The notes: generated from the sequence alone by a model not told the origin. Positions 1 through 9,051 are shown, counted from the stretch's first letter. The stretch: DNA of 64,000 nucleotides from Eubacterium sp. (GCA_017886765.1 JAGHJI010000018.1:19369-83368), one strand, 5' to 3'. Program-made: numbers and translations.

Positions 1-467
1 ATGTTGTTTGCTGCCGCAAGGTCTGCGTCACGGACAGCTATTGTAAGCTGTGCGCCTGCCATTACGCTTTCAAAGGCAAACATTCTTGAAACGCCGCCGC
101 TGCCGCAGAGAAGCGCCCTGCCCTCAAGGGTAATACCCGCCATATCCATCGCCCGCAAAAAGCCGAAGCAATCCGTGTTATAACCGGTCAGCACACCGTT
201 CTTATTCGCCACGGTATTGACCGCGCCGAAAAGCTCCGCCCTTTCGGAAAGGCCGTCAAGAAAAGGAATGATCTCCGTTTTATGAGGAATCGTAACATTA
301 AAACCCTCATACTTTTTCAGATTTGAAATCCTGCCTGAAAGGTTGTCCGGATGGATTTCCTCCAGCTCATACGAAGCGCTGATTTTGTTAATTTTAAAAA
401 GCTCCCTGTGAATCACCGGGGACATGGAATGTCCCAGAGGGTAACCGATAAGACCGAATTTTTTCAT
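1..467 (-). CDS. aroE: Shikimate dehydrogenase, N-terminal part, cut by the window edge
   Basis: This gene is absent from the ORF track because its stop codon lies outside the window. Read on the minus strand from the ATG at 467 it gives MKKFGLIGYPLGHSMSP, then NVTIPHK, GAVNTV and GYNTDCFGF. These are the shikimate-binding Ser-x-Ser, the catalytic-Lys segment and the NTD motif of AroE, which reduces 3-dehydroshikimate to shikimate with NADPH. A glycine-rich segment LLCGSGGVSR begins the cofactor-binding domain near the window edge. About 155 of the usual 270-290 residues are present. It is transcribed divergently from acpP. The family call is firm; AroE paralogues such as quinate/shikimate dehydrogenase cannot be fully excluded. 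Confidence 0.93.
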   Translation of the reverse strand, partial: MKKFGLIGYPLGHSMSPVIHRELFKINKISASYELEEIHPDNLSGRISNLKKYEGFNVTIPHKTEIIPFLDGLSERAELFGAVNTVANKNGVLTGYNTDCFGFLRAMDMAGITLEGRALLCGSGGVSRMFAFESVMAGAQLTIAVRDADLAAANN

Positions 468-495
468 GAATTATGACCTCATTTATAAAAAATTA

Positions 496-522
496 TTGAC
501 AATTGAATATGAATTATATAAT
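496..522 (+). promoter_or_regulatory. Promoter of acpP
   Basis: TTGACA at 496-501 is followed by TATAAT at 517-522 (15-base spacer) within a run of alternative -10 hexamers; TAATAT at 519-524 gives a 17-base spacer. It sits about 55 bases before the acpP start. Confidence 0.6.
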
Positions 523-578
523 ATGATAATAACATAACAAAACAATATTAACAACTACTTTTTGAGGTGAAGGTTATT

Positions 579-806
579 ATGGTATTTGAAAAAATCAAGG
601 CAATTCTTGCTGAACAGCTTGACGTAGACGAGGATAGCATCACTGCCGACAGCCTTATTGTTGAGGACCTGGGCGCCGACAGTCTTGACGCTATTGATAT
701 TGTTATGTCTGTTGAGGATGAATTCGGAATTGAAGTACCTGATGAGATCGTTGAAAAGATGGAGAGTGTAAACGACATTATCACCTTTGTTGAAAACAAT
801 ATTTAG
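579..806 (+). CDS. acpP: Acyl carrier protein
   Basis: A 75-residue acidic protein with the motif LGADSLDAIDIV, whose Ser receives the 4'-phosphopantetheine arm. It carries growing acyl chains in type II fatty acid synthesis in the cytoplasm. The length and the helix-DSL-helix layout match AcpP. The ORF track begins at a GTG at 567, but GAGGTGA at 564-570 is the ribosome-binding site and overlaps that GTG, so the ATG at 579 (MVFEKIK) is the start. The gene stands alone, with its own promoter and a strong terminator, and no fab genes are nearby. It could be a specialised carrier, but the sequence looks like the housekeeping type. Confidence 0.93.
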   Translation: MVFEKIKAILAEQLDVDEDSITADSLIVEDLGADSLDAIDIVMSVEDEFGIEVPDEIVEKMESVNDIITFVENNI

Positions 807-885
807 TACACATGGACGCAAGTGTGTATTTCGGCGCTGAAAAAGCGCAATCGTCATTGACAATAAAAATGAAATAAAGTAAAAT

Positions 886-912
886 AAAAGCAGGTGAAAC
901 ACCTGCTTTTTT
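886..912 (+). terminator. Terminator after acpP
   Basis: AAAAGCAGGT and ACCTGCTTTT form a 10-bp stem with a very small loop, followed by a T run. It separates acpP from glpK. Confidence 0.9.
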
Positions 913-979
913 GCTTTGTAATTTATGAAAATATATGACGCATGTCATCTGTATAAAAATTTTGAGAGGGGTAATTCGT

Positions 980-2482
980 ATGGCTGAAAAATATGTTATG
1001 GCGCTGGACCAGGGCACGACCTCGTCAAGGGCTATCATATTCAACAAAAAGGGTGAAATCGTAGCTAAAGCGCAAAATGAATTTACCCAGTATTATCCGG
1101 AAAACGGCTGGGTCGAGCACGACCCTATGGAAATCCTGTTTTCACAGATCAGCGCCATTTTATCCTGTCTCAGGCTGGAAAAGGTCGACCCCAAGGATAT
1201 AGCCGGCATAGGCATCACAAACCAGAGGGAAACGACTATCGTCTGGGACAAAAAAACGGGAAAGCCGGTTTGCAACGCCATTGTATGGCAGTGCCGCAGA
1301 ACCGCCCAGTATTGCGAGGAACTGAAGGCGCAGGGGCTCAGTGATTATATAAAGGACACCACCGGACTGCTGATTGACGCGTATTTCAGCGCCACAAAAA
1401 TCAAGTGGATTCTGGACAATATTGACGGCGCAAGGGAAAAGGCGGAAAAGGGCGAACTGCTGTTCGGCACCGTAGACACCTGGCTGATATGGAATCTGAC
1501 CAACGGCAAGGTACATGTAACCGATTATTCAAACGCCTGCCGCACCATGCTTTTTGATATCGACAAGCTTTGCTGGGACCCCTTCCTTTGCGAGACGATG
1601 GGCATACCCATGAGCATGCTGCCTGAAGTCAAACCCTCCAGCTGTATTTACGGCAATGTTGCCAAAATCACGGGAATTGAAGACATAGAAGGCGTACCTA
1701 TCGCCGGCGCCATCGGCGACCAGCCGGGAGCGTTGTTCGGCCAGGGCTGCTTTAAAGAAGGTCAGGCGAAAAACACCTACGGCACAGGTTGCTTCCTTTT
1801 AATGAACACCGGCGAAAAGCGGGTCAACTCCCGTTCCAATCTCCTTTCCGGCATAGCATGGGGCATAGACAATAAAATCACATACGCTCTGGAAGGTTCC
1901 GCTTTCAACGCGGGATCCGTTATCAAATGGCTCAGAGATGAGGTAGAGCTGATACACTCCGCTCCGGAATGTGATGAATTAGCTGCCGAAGTTCCGGATT
2001 CCGGAGGCCTGTACTTTGTCCCCGCCTTTACCGGCCTGGGCGCTCCCTACTGGGATATGTACGCCAGGGGAACGATGATAGGCCTGACACGCAGCGTAAA
2101 CAGGAAGCATATATGCAGAGCCGTTCTGGAAAGCATAACATATCAGATGACCGACCTGCTGGAAGCCATGATGAAAGACTCCGACATTATGCTCAAGGAC
2201 CTGCGCGTTGACGGCGGCGCGTCGGTTTCCGATATCATGATGCAGATACAGGCGGATATGACCGGCGTCACCGTAAACAGGCCGAAAAACATTGAGACCA
2301 CCGCTCTCGGAGCCGCATACTGCGCCGGACTGGCAACAGGCGTCTGGTCCGGACTGGATGAGATTGAAGAGAACAGACAGGTTGACAAAGTATTCATCCC
2401 GTCAATGGAAACGACGGTGAGAAACAAAAAATATTCCGACTGGAAGCGCGCGGTTGAACGCTCACGAAACTGGGAAAGATAA
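980..2482 (+). CDS. glpK: Glycerol kinase
   Basis: Phosphorylates glycerol to sn-glycerol 3-phosphate using ATP in the cytoplasm. The 500-residue product starts [19 protein letters not shown], the FGGY-family phosphate-binding motif with its Asp, and carries NQRETT, the [10 protein letters not shown] segment and the C-terminal [16 protein letters not shown] nucleotide-binding region. The track start at 935 adds 15 residues; GAGAGGGGT at 964-972 points to the ATG at 980, which gives the normal family length. Two genes for malate/pyruvate interconversion follow at 32 and 53 bases, so co-transcription is plausible. No glycerol facilitator or glycerol-3-phosphate dehydrogenase is in the window. 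Confidence 0.97.
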   Translation: MAEKYVMALDQGTTSSRAIIFNKKGEIVAKAQNEFTQYYPENGWVEHDPMEILFSQISAILSCLRLEKVDPKDIAGIGITNQRETTIVWDKKTGKPVCNAIVWQCRRTAQYCEELKAQGLSDYIKDTTGLLIDAYFSATKIKWILDNIDGAREKAEKGELLFGTVDTWLIWNLTNGKVHVTDYSNACRTMLFDIDKLCWDPFLCETMGIPMSMLPEVKPSSCIYGNVAKITGIEDIEGVPIAGAIGDQPGALFGQGCFKEGQAKNTYGTGCFLLMNTGEKRVNSRSNLLSGIAWGIDNKITYALEGSAFNAGSVIKWLRDEVELIHSAPECDELAAEVPDSGGLYFVPAFTGLGAPYWDMYARGTMIGLTRSVNRKHICRAVLESITYQMTDLLEAMMKDSDIMLKDLRVDGGASVSDIMMQIQADMTGVTVNRPKNIETTALGAAYCAGLATGVWSGLDEIEENRQVDKVFIPSMETTVRNKKYSDWKRAVERSRNWER

Positions 2483-2514
2483 TAAAAGAATAAATATTTG
2501 AAAGGAGTTTTATT

Positions 2515-3624
2515 ATGGGCAAGGTAATATGTCCCTGGGATCTGATCACGAATTTTGTCACAGACGCGTTTGTGGGTTACGGCGTACCGAAAGAAGACGC
2601 CGAAATCTGCACTGACGTCCTGCTGGAATCGGACAGACGTGGAATAGAAAGCCACGGCTGTAACAGATTCAAGCCCATCTACCTTGACAGAATCAAGGCG
2701 GGTATTCAGAAACCGGTAACTGAATTTGAAATCATCAGAGAAACACCGACAACCGCCGTTGTAGACGGTCACGACGGTATGGGTCAGGTCATCAGCCATA
2801 GGGCAATGCAAATGGCTATTGATAAAGCGAAGGAATACGGTATGGGAATGGTTGCCGTGCGCAACTCCTGTCACTACGGTATCGCCGGCTATTACGCCAC
2901 TATGGCTACAAAGCAGGGCTGTATCGGCATAACGGGAACGAACGCCAGACCCTCTGTCGCCCCCACCTTTGGCGTGGACGGTATGTTCGGTACCAATCCC
3001 CTTACAATTGGTATTCCGACAGATGAGGAATTTGATTTTGTCATCGACTGCGCCACCTCCATCACACAAAACGGTAAAATTGAGTATTATGAGAGAATCG
3101 GCGAGGATGTTCATCCCGGCACAATCATAGGCAGGGACGGAAAACAGCTGGAGGGGGACGCCGGAGCGGCGCTGAAAAAAATACGCAATGGCGAAGCGGC
3201 TCTCACAACACTGGGCGGCATCGGCGAGGCCCTGGGCGGATACAAGGGCTACGGCTACGCTATGGTAATCGAGTTGCTGTCCGCGATTCTTCAGGACGGC
3301 GACTACGGAAAAGCCCTGGACGGCAAGGATGAAAACGGAAACATCAGACCCTACCACCTGGGTCACTTCTTTATCGCTATTGATACGGAGCATTTCCTGG
3401 GAGAAGATCTCACCAGGAAAAAGGCGGGAGAGATCGTCCGTTCCGTCCGCAACTCGACAAAAGCCCCCGGATGTGACAGGATATACACCGCCGGTGAAAA
3501 GGAATGGGACGTATGGCAGGAGCGAAAGGACAGCGGTGTACCCATCAACGAGTCCGTACAAAAAGAGCTTGTTGAGATACGCGACGAGCTGGGACTCACG
3601 CAGTACAAATTCCCGTGGGAGTAA
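2515..3624 (+). CDS. Malate/L-lactate dehydrogenase-type (Ldh2/YlbC family) NAD(P)-dependent oxidoreductase
   Basis: A 369-residue member of the Ldh2 family, whose dinucleotide-binding fold differs from classical malate dehydrogenase. SDRRGIESHG, RNSCHYGIAGYY with conserved His residues, GTNPL and the glycine-rich GGIGEALGGYKGYG segment are typical. Family members oxidise malate, lactate, ureidoglycolate, sulfolactate or 2,3-diketogulonate. The next gene is malic enzyme, so malate is the most likely substrate, and the pair could cycle malate, oxaloacetate and pyruvate or balance NADH against NADPH. That assignment is inference from context. The start has a clear AAAGGAG at the right distance. 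Confidence 0.85.
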   Translation: MGKVICPWDLITNFVTDAFVGYGVPKEDAEICTDVLLESDRRGIESHGCNRFKPIYLDRIKAGIQKPVTEFEIIRETPTTAVVDGHDGMGQVISHRAMQMAIDKAKEYGMGMVAVRNSCHYGIAGYYATMATKQGCIGITGTNARPSVAPTFGVDGMFGTNPLTIGIPTDEEFDFVIDCATSITQNGKIEYYERIGEDVHPGTIIGRDGKQLEGDAGAALKKIRNGEAALTTLGGIGEALGGYKGYGYAMVIELLSAILQDGDYGKALDGKDENGNIRPYHLGHFFIAIDTEHFLGEDLTRKKAGEIVRSVRNSTKAPGCDRIYTAGEKEWDVWQERKDSGVPINESVQKELVEIRDELGLTQYKFPWE

Positions 3625-3677
3625 TCACGCTGCATTCCATTCAGTAATAATTAAGTAAAATCAGAGGTATATAAACA

Positions 3678-4847
3678 ATGGACTATCGTAAAGAATCGTT
3701 AAAACTGCACGGCGAATGGAAAGGCAAGGTTGAGGTAACCGCCAGAGCAAAGGTAAACGACAAGGATTCTCTTTCCCTCGCCTATACCCCCGGCGTTGCC
3801 GAGCCCTGTCTCGCCATTAAAGAGGATTATAAAAAGAGCTGGGAACTTACACGGCGCTGGAATATGGTAGCCGTTATCACCGACGGCACCGCTGTACTGG
3901 GCCTTGGAGATATCGGACCTGAAGCAGGTATGCCCGTTATGGAAGGCAAATGCGTGCTCTTCAAGGAATTCGGCGACGTGGACGCATTCCCGCTTTGCGT
4001 ACGCACAAAGGATGTGGACGAGTTTGTTGAAACGGTCTACAACATCAGCGGCTCATTCGGCGGAATCAATCTTGAGGACATTGCGGCTCCCCGCTGCTTT
4101 GAAATTGAGGAAAAGCTCAAGAAAAAATGTGATATTCCCATTTTCCATGACGACCAGCACGGCACGGCAGTGGTTGTCTCCGCCGCCCTCATAAACGCTA
4201 CAAAGCTTACCGGCAAAGCCCTGTCAGACTGCAAGGCGGTCATCAACGGCGCAGGCGCCGCAGGCATCGCTATTGCAAAACTGCTGATGACGCTCGGTCT
4301 GCGTGACGTGATTCTCTGTGACAGAACCGGCGCCATTTACGAGGGCAGGGAAAATCTCAATCCCTCCAAGGAAGCGATAGCAAAAGCGACCAACAGGGAA
4401 ATGACAAAGGGGTCCCTTTCCGAAGCCGTTAAGGGTACGGATATCTTCATAGGCGTTTCCGCACCCGGTGTGCTGACGCAGGATATGATCCGGACCATGA
4501 ACAGCGATCCGATCATTCTTGCCATGGCAAACCCCACGCCGGAAATTATGCCGGAGGAAGCAAAAGCCGCCGGCGCTAAGATTGTGGGCACAGGCCGCTC
4601 GGATTTCCCCAACCAGATCAACAATGTTGTCGCTTTCCCGGGAATCTTCCGCGGCGCGCTGGACGTGCGGGCAAGCGATATTACGGAAAATATGAAAATC
4701 GCCGCGGCATATGCCATCGCCTCGCTGGCTGAGGATAAGCTGTCAGCGGACTATATCCTCCCCTATGCTTTTGACGAGAGGATAAAGGATACCGTCGCAA
4801 AAGCGGTCGCCGACGCGGCAGTCAAGGACGGCGTCGCAAGAATTTAA
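3678..4847 (+). CDS. Malic enzyme (decarboxylating malate dehydrogenase)
   Basis: A 389-residue short bacterial malic enzyme of the YtsJ/MaeB N-terminal type. It converts malate to pyruvate and CO2 while reducing NAD(P). SLAYTPGVAEPC holds the catalytic Tyr, IFHDDQHGTAVV gives the metal-binding and substrate residues, INGAGAAGIAIAKLL is the Rossmann glycine loop, and GRSDFPNQINNVVAFPG is a family signature. There is no phosphotransacetylase extension. It follows the Ldh2-type dehydrogenase by 53 bases and ends at a two-way terminator. Cofactor preference cannot be read from the sequence with certainty. Confidence 0.94.
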   Translation: MDYRKESLKLHGEWKGKVEVTARAKVNDKDSLSLAYTPGVAEPCLAIKEDYKKSWELTRRWNMVAVITDGTAVLGLGDIGPEAGMPVMEGKCVLFKEFGDVDAFPLCVRTKDVDEFVETVYNISGSFGGINLEDIAAPRCFEIEEKLKKKCDIPIFHDDQHGTAVVVSAALINATKLTGKALSDCKAVINGAGAAGIAIAKLLMTLGLRDVILCDRTGAIYEGRENLNPSKEAIAKATNREMTKGSLSEAVKGTDIFIGVSAPGVLTQDMIRTMNSDPIILAMANPTPEIMPEEAKAAGAKIVGTGRSDFPNQINNVVAFPGIFRGALDVRASDITENMKIAAAYAIASLAEDKLSADYILPYAFDERIKDTVAKAVADAAVKDGVARI

Positions 4848-4866
4848 TGAAACATAGCATACTAAC

Positions 4867-4900
4867 AAAAAGGAAGCGGTTATTAATCGCTTCCTTTTTT
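4867..4900. terminator. Bidirectional terminator between malic enzyme and flavodoxin genes
   Basis: An A-run plus GGAAGCG pairs with CGCTTCC plus a T-run. Both strands end in a T tract, which serves the two convergent operons. Confidence 0.85.
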
Positions 4901-4908
4901 GTTGATAT

Positions 4909-5394
4909 TTACAAATCCAGTTCGTCTATCCACGCTTGGATTGCACAAAGGTTTTCCGAACTGCTGAACCTTTTACCCGTTTTCCATTTTGTCGAGTCAG
5001 GACAGGACTTTTTGAGAACCTCATCTGTTTTTCCCATGCCGCTTGAGCCGGAGGTGGCAAAGGGAATAACCGTCTTGCCGGAGAAATCATAGCTTTCAAG
5101 AAAAGTCTGTATAATACGCGGCGCTACATACCACCAGATGGGAAATCCCACAAAAACAACGTCATATTCATCCATATTCTCCACCTTACCGCTGATCTGC
5201 GGACGCGCGGATTCGTCAGCCATTTCTATACTGCTGCGGCTGTTTTTATCATGCCAGTTCAAGTCTGCCAAAGTATATTTCTCCGCAGGGCATATTTCAA
5301 AAAGGTCCGCGTTTGCCGCTTGGGCAATCGTACCCGCAAGCCTTGCAGTCTGTCCGCTGGCTGAAAAATACGCTACCAGAATCTTTTTGCTCAT
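4909..5394 (-). CDS. Flavodoxin-family FMN protein
   Basis: A 161-residue flavodoxin-like protein. VAYFSASGQTARLA matches the FMN phosphate-binding loop, and VVFVGFPIWWYVAPRII and ATSGSSGMGKTDE are the other flavin-contact segments of the NAD(P)H-oxidoreductase/flavodoxin class found with aldo/keto reductases. It probably moves electrons or reduces small substrates in the cytoplasm. It is the last gene of the leftward TetR operon, 18 bases after the CMD gene. The native partner and substrate are unknown. Confidence 0.85.
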   Translation of the reverse strand: MSKKILVAYFSASGQTARLAGTIAQAANADLFEICPAEKYTLADLNWHDKNSRSSIEMADESARPQISGKVENMDEYDVVFVGFPIWWYVAPRIIQTFLESYDFSGKTVIPFATSGSSGMGKTDEVLKKSCPDSTKWKTGKRFSSSENLCAIQAWIDELDL

Positions 5395-5412
5395 AGAATC
5401 ACCTCGTCTATT

Positions 5413-6105
5413 TTATTCCGTAGCGTTTTGAATGCAGGTAAGCGCGTTCAGGCTGCGGGGATATCCCACATACGGCAGACACTGGGAAACGACTTTTATA
5501 AGAAATTCCTTATCGTTGCCCAAGTTCATATTTCCCTTAGCATGACCTGTCAGCTGGGGCTCGCATCCGTCCTGAGCAAGCAGAAAGCAGAAGGTAATCA
5601 TTTCTCTCTGGGCAAGAGTAAGGCAGGTCCTTGTATAGTAATCACCGAAACAGTTTGCGGCAAGCCATCTGTTGACATGTCCTGTTTTCCATGCGTCTTT
5701 CATCGCCTCGCCGAAAATATCGACCTGTAACTGGGCGCCTTTTTCAAGGCGGTCATCAAAACTGGTGGTCGCCTGACCTTCCAAGGGGAGCTTTATTCCT
5801 CTTTCCGAGAAAATATCGTTTGCGGCTTTAAGGAACTGCCACATTCTGCCCATTCCGACATAATCAACGGACTGATATACGATTTCCTTTACAGCAACCG
5901 GGGACAATCCTGCATCCAATGCTTTTGGCAGAATCTCCTTATAAGCATCAAGTCCCTGACAGCCGATAAGCGCTGCCAGAATTGCCATATACCGGGTAAC
6001 CGGTTCCATCTGCTGACCTTCTTCATTCACAGCCTCATCAAACGCGAAATGTTCAAATCTCTCCATAAATTCAGGGTCTGTTTTACGAAAAGCTTCTGTA
6101 TACAT
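5413..6105 (-). CDS. Carboxymuconolactone decarboxylase (CMD)-family protein, two-domain
   Basis: A 230-residue protein with two CMD-like helical modules (about residues 35-110 and 130-225). YMAILAALIGCQG and REMITFCFLLAQDGCEPQLTGHAKGNMNLG are recognisable; the second holds the Cys and His usual in peroxidase-type members. This architecture is common beside aldo/keto reductases in clostridia, where function is mostly uncharacterised. A peroxidatic or thiol redox role is inference. It lies between the reductase and flavodoxin genes in one operon. Confidence 0.8.
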   Translation of the reverse strand: MYTEAFRKTDPEFMERFEHFAFDEAVNEEGQQMEPVTRYMAILAALIGCQGLDAYKEILPKALDAGLSPVAVKEIVYQSVDYVGMGRMWQFLKAANDIFSERGIKLPLEGQATTSFDDRLEKGAQLQVDIFGEAMKDAWKTGHVNRWLAANCFGDYYTRTCLTLAQREMITFCFLLAQDGCEPQLTGHAKGNMNLGNDKEFLIKVVSQCLPYVGYPRSLNALTCIQNATE

Positions 6106-6135
6106 ACGAATACCTCCTATAGTATTTATTAGTAT

Positions 6136-7158
6136 TTATATTTTCTGATCGCCTGTTGACCAGACATGGCTGCTTTTTGCCTGCGCCATGACTCCAACCA
6201 GATTATGCGCAACATAAGGCTCTTCCAGATACGAAAGCTCGCTTTCGTCAAGAACAAGTTCCGTCGCCCTTGCGGCGCCCTCAACATGATGAAGTTTCGT
6301 TGCGCCGACAACAGGCGACGTTACCTTTGTCAAAAGCCATGCCAGCGCTATTTCCGTCATAGAAACCCCATGTTTATCCGCAAGCTCCGCGACACGTTCA
6401 AGGATCACTCCATCCTGCTGTGCTGTGGCATCATATTTCAGCCGGGCATAGCTGTCCTCCTGCAAGCGTTTGGAGGTTTCACCCGGATGCTTGGAAAGTC
6501 TGCCCCCTGCCAAGGCGCTGTACGGCGTCATGGCGACGTTGTCCTCCGCGCAGAGTTTTTCCATTTCACGTTCCTCTTCACGGAAAATCAGGTTGTAGTG
6601 CCCCTGTACCGATATAAATTTTGCAAAGCCTTCTTTTTCCGCCAGAGCGTTCGCCTTGGCAAGCTGATAGGCAAAGCAGTTTGATATGCCGATATAACGG
6701 GCTTTCCCGGCTTTAACCATATTGTTGAGCCCTTCCATAATATCATAAAGAGGCGTCTGGTAGTCCCACATATGATAAATATACAGATCGACATAATCCA
6801 TACCGAGATTCTGAAGACTTTTATCTATCATTTTTTCAATATGCTTCTGACCTGAAATGCCCGACGCGATTTCCTCGTTGGTACGGGGCAGAAACTTAGT
6901 GGCTACTACCACTTTGTCACGGTCTGCAAAGTCCCTGAGCGCTTTGCCCAGATACTGCTCGCTGGTGCCGCTCTGATAAGCGATTGCCGTATCAAAGAAA
7001 TTTATACCCAGCTCCAGACCGCGCTGTATGATTTCACGGGTCTGTTTTTCATCAACGGTCCAGCTGTGCTGCCCGTTTTTTGAATCGCCGAATCCCATAC
7101 AGCCCATACAGATACGAGACACGGTCAAATCGGAATTACCCAGTTTTGTGTACTTCAT
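6136..7158 (-). CDS. Aldo/keto reductase
   Basis: A 340-residue NADPH-dependent TIM-barrel oxidoreductase. NFFDTAIAYQSGTSEQYLG holds the catalytic Asp and Tyr, VVVATKF the Lys and DLYIYHMWDYQTP the His of the tetrad. The C-terminal VVGATKLHHVEGAARATEL is the cofactor-phosphate loop. It resembles the YhdN/general stress protein 69 group, which reduces reactive carbonyls. The start is 18 bases after the tetR stop. Physiological substrate is not known; a carbonyl detoxification role fits the redox neighbours. Confidence 0.92.
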   Translation of the reverse strand: MKYTKLGNSDLTVSRICMGCMGFGDSKNGQHSWTVDEKQTREIIQRGLELGINFFDTAIAYQSGTSEQYLGKALRDFADRDKVVVATKFLPRTNEEIASGISGQKHIEKMIDKSLQNLGMDYVDLYIYHMWDYQTPLYDIMEGLNNMVKAGKARYIGISNCFAYQLAKANALAEKEGFAKFISVQGHYNLIFREEEREMEKLCAEDNVAMTPYSALAGGRLSKHPGETSKRLQEDSYARLKYDATAQQDGVILERVAELADKHGVSMTEIALAWLLTKVTSPVVGATKLHHVEGAARATELVLDESELSYLEEPYVAHNLVGVMAQAKSSHVWSTGDQKI

Positions 7159-7176
7159 ACTTCATTCTCCTAACGT

Positions 7177-7800
7177 TTAAATATCAAGAAGCTTCTTTAT
7201 TTCCATATATGCCATTTCATATACGGACAAATATTTAAATTCAACACCTGCCTTTTTCATAGCCTCCCGCTGTTTTTCAGTAACATACGTATATGGATAA
7301 ATTCCGTAAATAAACGGGAAAAAAGTAAATATAAAGTTTTCTGCATCCCTTTCCGCCATTTGCGGAAAAAATTTTTTCAGGCATACTTTCAGCGCGTTTA
7401 TGGACCTCCCGTAAGCGTACTTGAATGCAACAAGACTGTCCATTGAGCTGTTTTCCTCCATATCATACATATTCATGGAAAGCAGTTTAAGCAGCCTTTG
7501 CCTTTTTTCCAAACTGGAAGCCAGCTTCGAGGCGAAGTCATCCGCAGACAATCTCTGATTGTCACCCGCCAAGTGGGTCAGGTCATCGATCCAGAGCTCA
7601 TATTCCCTCTGAAACAGGGCGAGAAAGATCTCCTCCTTCGTACGGAAATAATTATAAATAGAAGTTCTTGTAAAGGAAGTATACTTGCTGATCTCTTTTA
7701 TCGTAATATCTTTGAAATTCATTTTTTCATATAATGCTGCGCAGGCGTCAATAATTTCCTCCCTGCGTGAATTTGTCAGCTGCTTTGAACCTTTAGGCAT
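7177..7800 (-). CDS. TetR/AcrR-family repressor of the redox operon
   Basis: A 207-residue regulator. The N-terminal EIIDACAALYEKMNFKDITIKEISKYTSFTRTSIYNYFRTKEEIFLALF is a textbook TetR helix-turn-helix domain, followed by a helical ligand-binding region of the TetR_C_33-like class. It is the first gene of the leftward operon with the aldo/keto reductase, CMD and flavodoxin genes. Two near-identical palindromes flank and overlap the operon promoter just upstream, so autorepression relieved by a small electrophile or carbonyl ligand is the simple model. The ligand is unknown. Confidence 0.92.
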   Translation of the reverse strand: MPKGSKQLTNSRREEIIDACAALYEKMNFKDITIKEISKYTSFTRTSIYNYFRTKEEIFLALFQREYELWIDDLTHLAGDNQRLSADDFASKLASSLEKRQRLLKLLSMNMYDMEENSSMDSLVAFKYAYGRSINALKVCLKKFFPQMAERDAENFIFTFFPFIYGIYPYTYVTEKQREAMKKAGVEFKYLSVYEMAYMEIKKLLDI

Positions 7801-7836
7801 ATTTGTTTCCTCTGTTTCCTGAATTCAATAATATAC

Positions 7837-7887
7837 TGACATCGTGTCAGCACACTGTTATTGTACCACATTCTGACACCGTGTCAA
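7837..7887 (-). promoter_or_regulatory. Promoter with two TetR operators
   Basis: On the minus strand TTGACA (7887-7882) and TACAAT (7865-7860) are 16 bases apart. The palindrome TGACACCGTGTCA (7874-7886) covers the -35 box. A second copy, TGACATCGTGTCA (7837-7849), lies just downstream of the -10 box. Their centres are 37 bases apart. The arrangement blocks polymerase at both boxes and is specific to the adjacent tetR. Confidence 0.85.
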
Positions 7888-8179
7888 TATCTATTTGTGA
7901 AATATGAATAAATTACTGAAATTTACTTACGAATAATACAAAGGAAAACACAGCCCAACCGTACATTATCAGACTTTTGTCGTTTAACAGGTAACATTTT
8001 GTCAAGAGTTAAGGCTATTTTTTGTAAATTAGTAACAATTATTACAAAAAGGTTACAAGCAACATTGTTTACCATTGCCATAGATTACTGAACACAATTT
8101 ATGATAAAATGCAAAACGATGTTGAACAAACGGCATATTCTGCCAAGGATTGACTCTGCCGTTTGTAAAGGAGGCAGCA
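7888..8179. other. AT-rich intergenic region with two hairpins before the CHAP gene
   Basis: TTTTTGTAA (from 8022) and TTACAAAAA (to 8050) form a terminator-like hairpin. ACAAACGGCA (8126-8135) and TGCCGTTTGT (8157-8166) form a perfect 10-bp stem with a 21-base loop that ends two bases before the AAGGAGG ribosome-binding site at 8169. GATAAAAT near 8103 could be a -10 box. I recognise no riboswitch consensus. Confidence 0.5.
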
Positions 8180-8833
8180 ATGAGAAAGCTGATAAAAAAC
8201 AGTATTCTTACCGTTTTATTGACTATTATCGTATTGAGCGTTTTCCCCACAACAGTATTTGCAGATGAATTTGAGCCAAGGCTTACCGCGCCAAACGGAG
8301 AGCCGTATTACACATCGGAGCTTAACACCTATTCACAAACCGGATACGGTATGCCAAACTGCGTTGCGTACGCGTTCGGCAGGATTTATGAGCTAAACGG
8401 AGAAAAACCGAAGATCGACCGCGGAAACGCAGGCGAGTGGTGGTTTATCAACAAGTACAACAACTACTATGAATACGGCAGCGAACCCAGATTGGGCGCA
8501 ATCGCCTGTTGGTCCGGACATGTTGCCGTCGTCGAGGAAATTGCAGAGGACGGCGCGATAACCGTTTCCGAATCCCACTGGGGCGGAACATATTTTAACA
8601 CCAGTGTTTATTATGATATGTATGCACACTATGGTCAGTCCTTTTACGGTTACATCTATGCCTACAACGAACCGGAACCTGAAGAAGAACCTGTCGTTAA
8701 GGAGCCTTCATACAAAATGGAGGAGGCATACTTTGAGCCGCAGGAAATGACCTGCTTTACCGCGCTTGAATTTGCTCAGAGTAATAACACCATTATGAAT
8801 CCGAATACCAACTCACTATTAAATACATTATAA
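8180..8833 (+). CDS. Secreted CHAP-domain amidase/peptidase
   Basis: A 217-residue exported protein. The track start at 8150 is too early; AAAGGAGG leads to the ATG at 8180 (MRKLIKN). A signal peptide of about 28 residues ends near VFADE. The CHAP domain follows: Cys61 in NCVAYAFGR, His114 in GHVAVVEE, then acidic residues. Such enzymes cut peptidoglycan peptides or cross-links. An acidic EPEPEEEP linker leads to a short C-terminal tail with no recognisable wall-binding domain. It is a single-gene unit with its own terminator. Confidence 0.85.
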   Translation: MRKLIKNSILTVLLTIIVLSVFPTTVFADEFEPRLTAPNGEPYYTSELNTYSQTGYGMPNCVAYAFGRIYELNGEKPKIDRGNAGEWWFINKYNNYYEYGSEPRLGAIACWSGHVAVVEEIAEDGAITVSESHWGGTYFNTSVYYDMYAHYGQSFYGYIYAYNEPEPEEEPVVKEPSYKMEEAYFEPQEMTCFTALEFAQSNNTIMNPNTNSLLNTL

Positions 8834-8854
8834 TTAATAACATTTTATTTGTAT

Positions 8855-8887
8855 AAAATCCGCAAGCAAAACACTTGCGGATTTTTG
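8855..8887 (+). terminator. Terminator after CHAP gene
   Basis: ATCCGCAAG and CTTGCGGAT form a stem followed by TTTTTGATTTT. Confidence 0.9.
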
Positions 8888-8985
8888 ATTTTAATTAAAA
8901 AACAATATTTTAGACACAAAAGCAAAGATTATGAATCACATTTATTTCCAAATCATGAATTTTTTACTTTTTTGAGAAAAAACTA

Positions 8986-9051
8986 TTGACAAATCAGAAA
9001 AATGGTTATACTATTATAGCAGAGTTAGCACTCAGGTGCTGAGAGTGCTAA
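8986..9051 (+). promoter_or_regulatory. Heat-shock promoter with CIRCE operator
   Basis: TTGACA (8986-8991) and a -10 region around TATACTAT (9007-9014) are followed by a perfect CIRCE element: TTAGCACTC, nine bases, GAGTGCTAA at 9025-9051. HrcA binds this and represses the downstream chaperone operon until heat shock. Confidence 0.97.

Noticed and set aside
2143-3561. 472-residue minus-strand ORF
   Set aside because: Antisense to glpK and the Ldh2-type gene; no SD, no recognisable domain, and the plus-strand frames are well-conserved enzymes.
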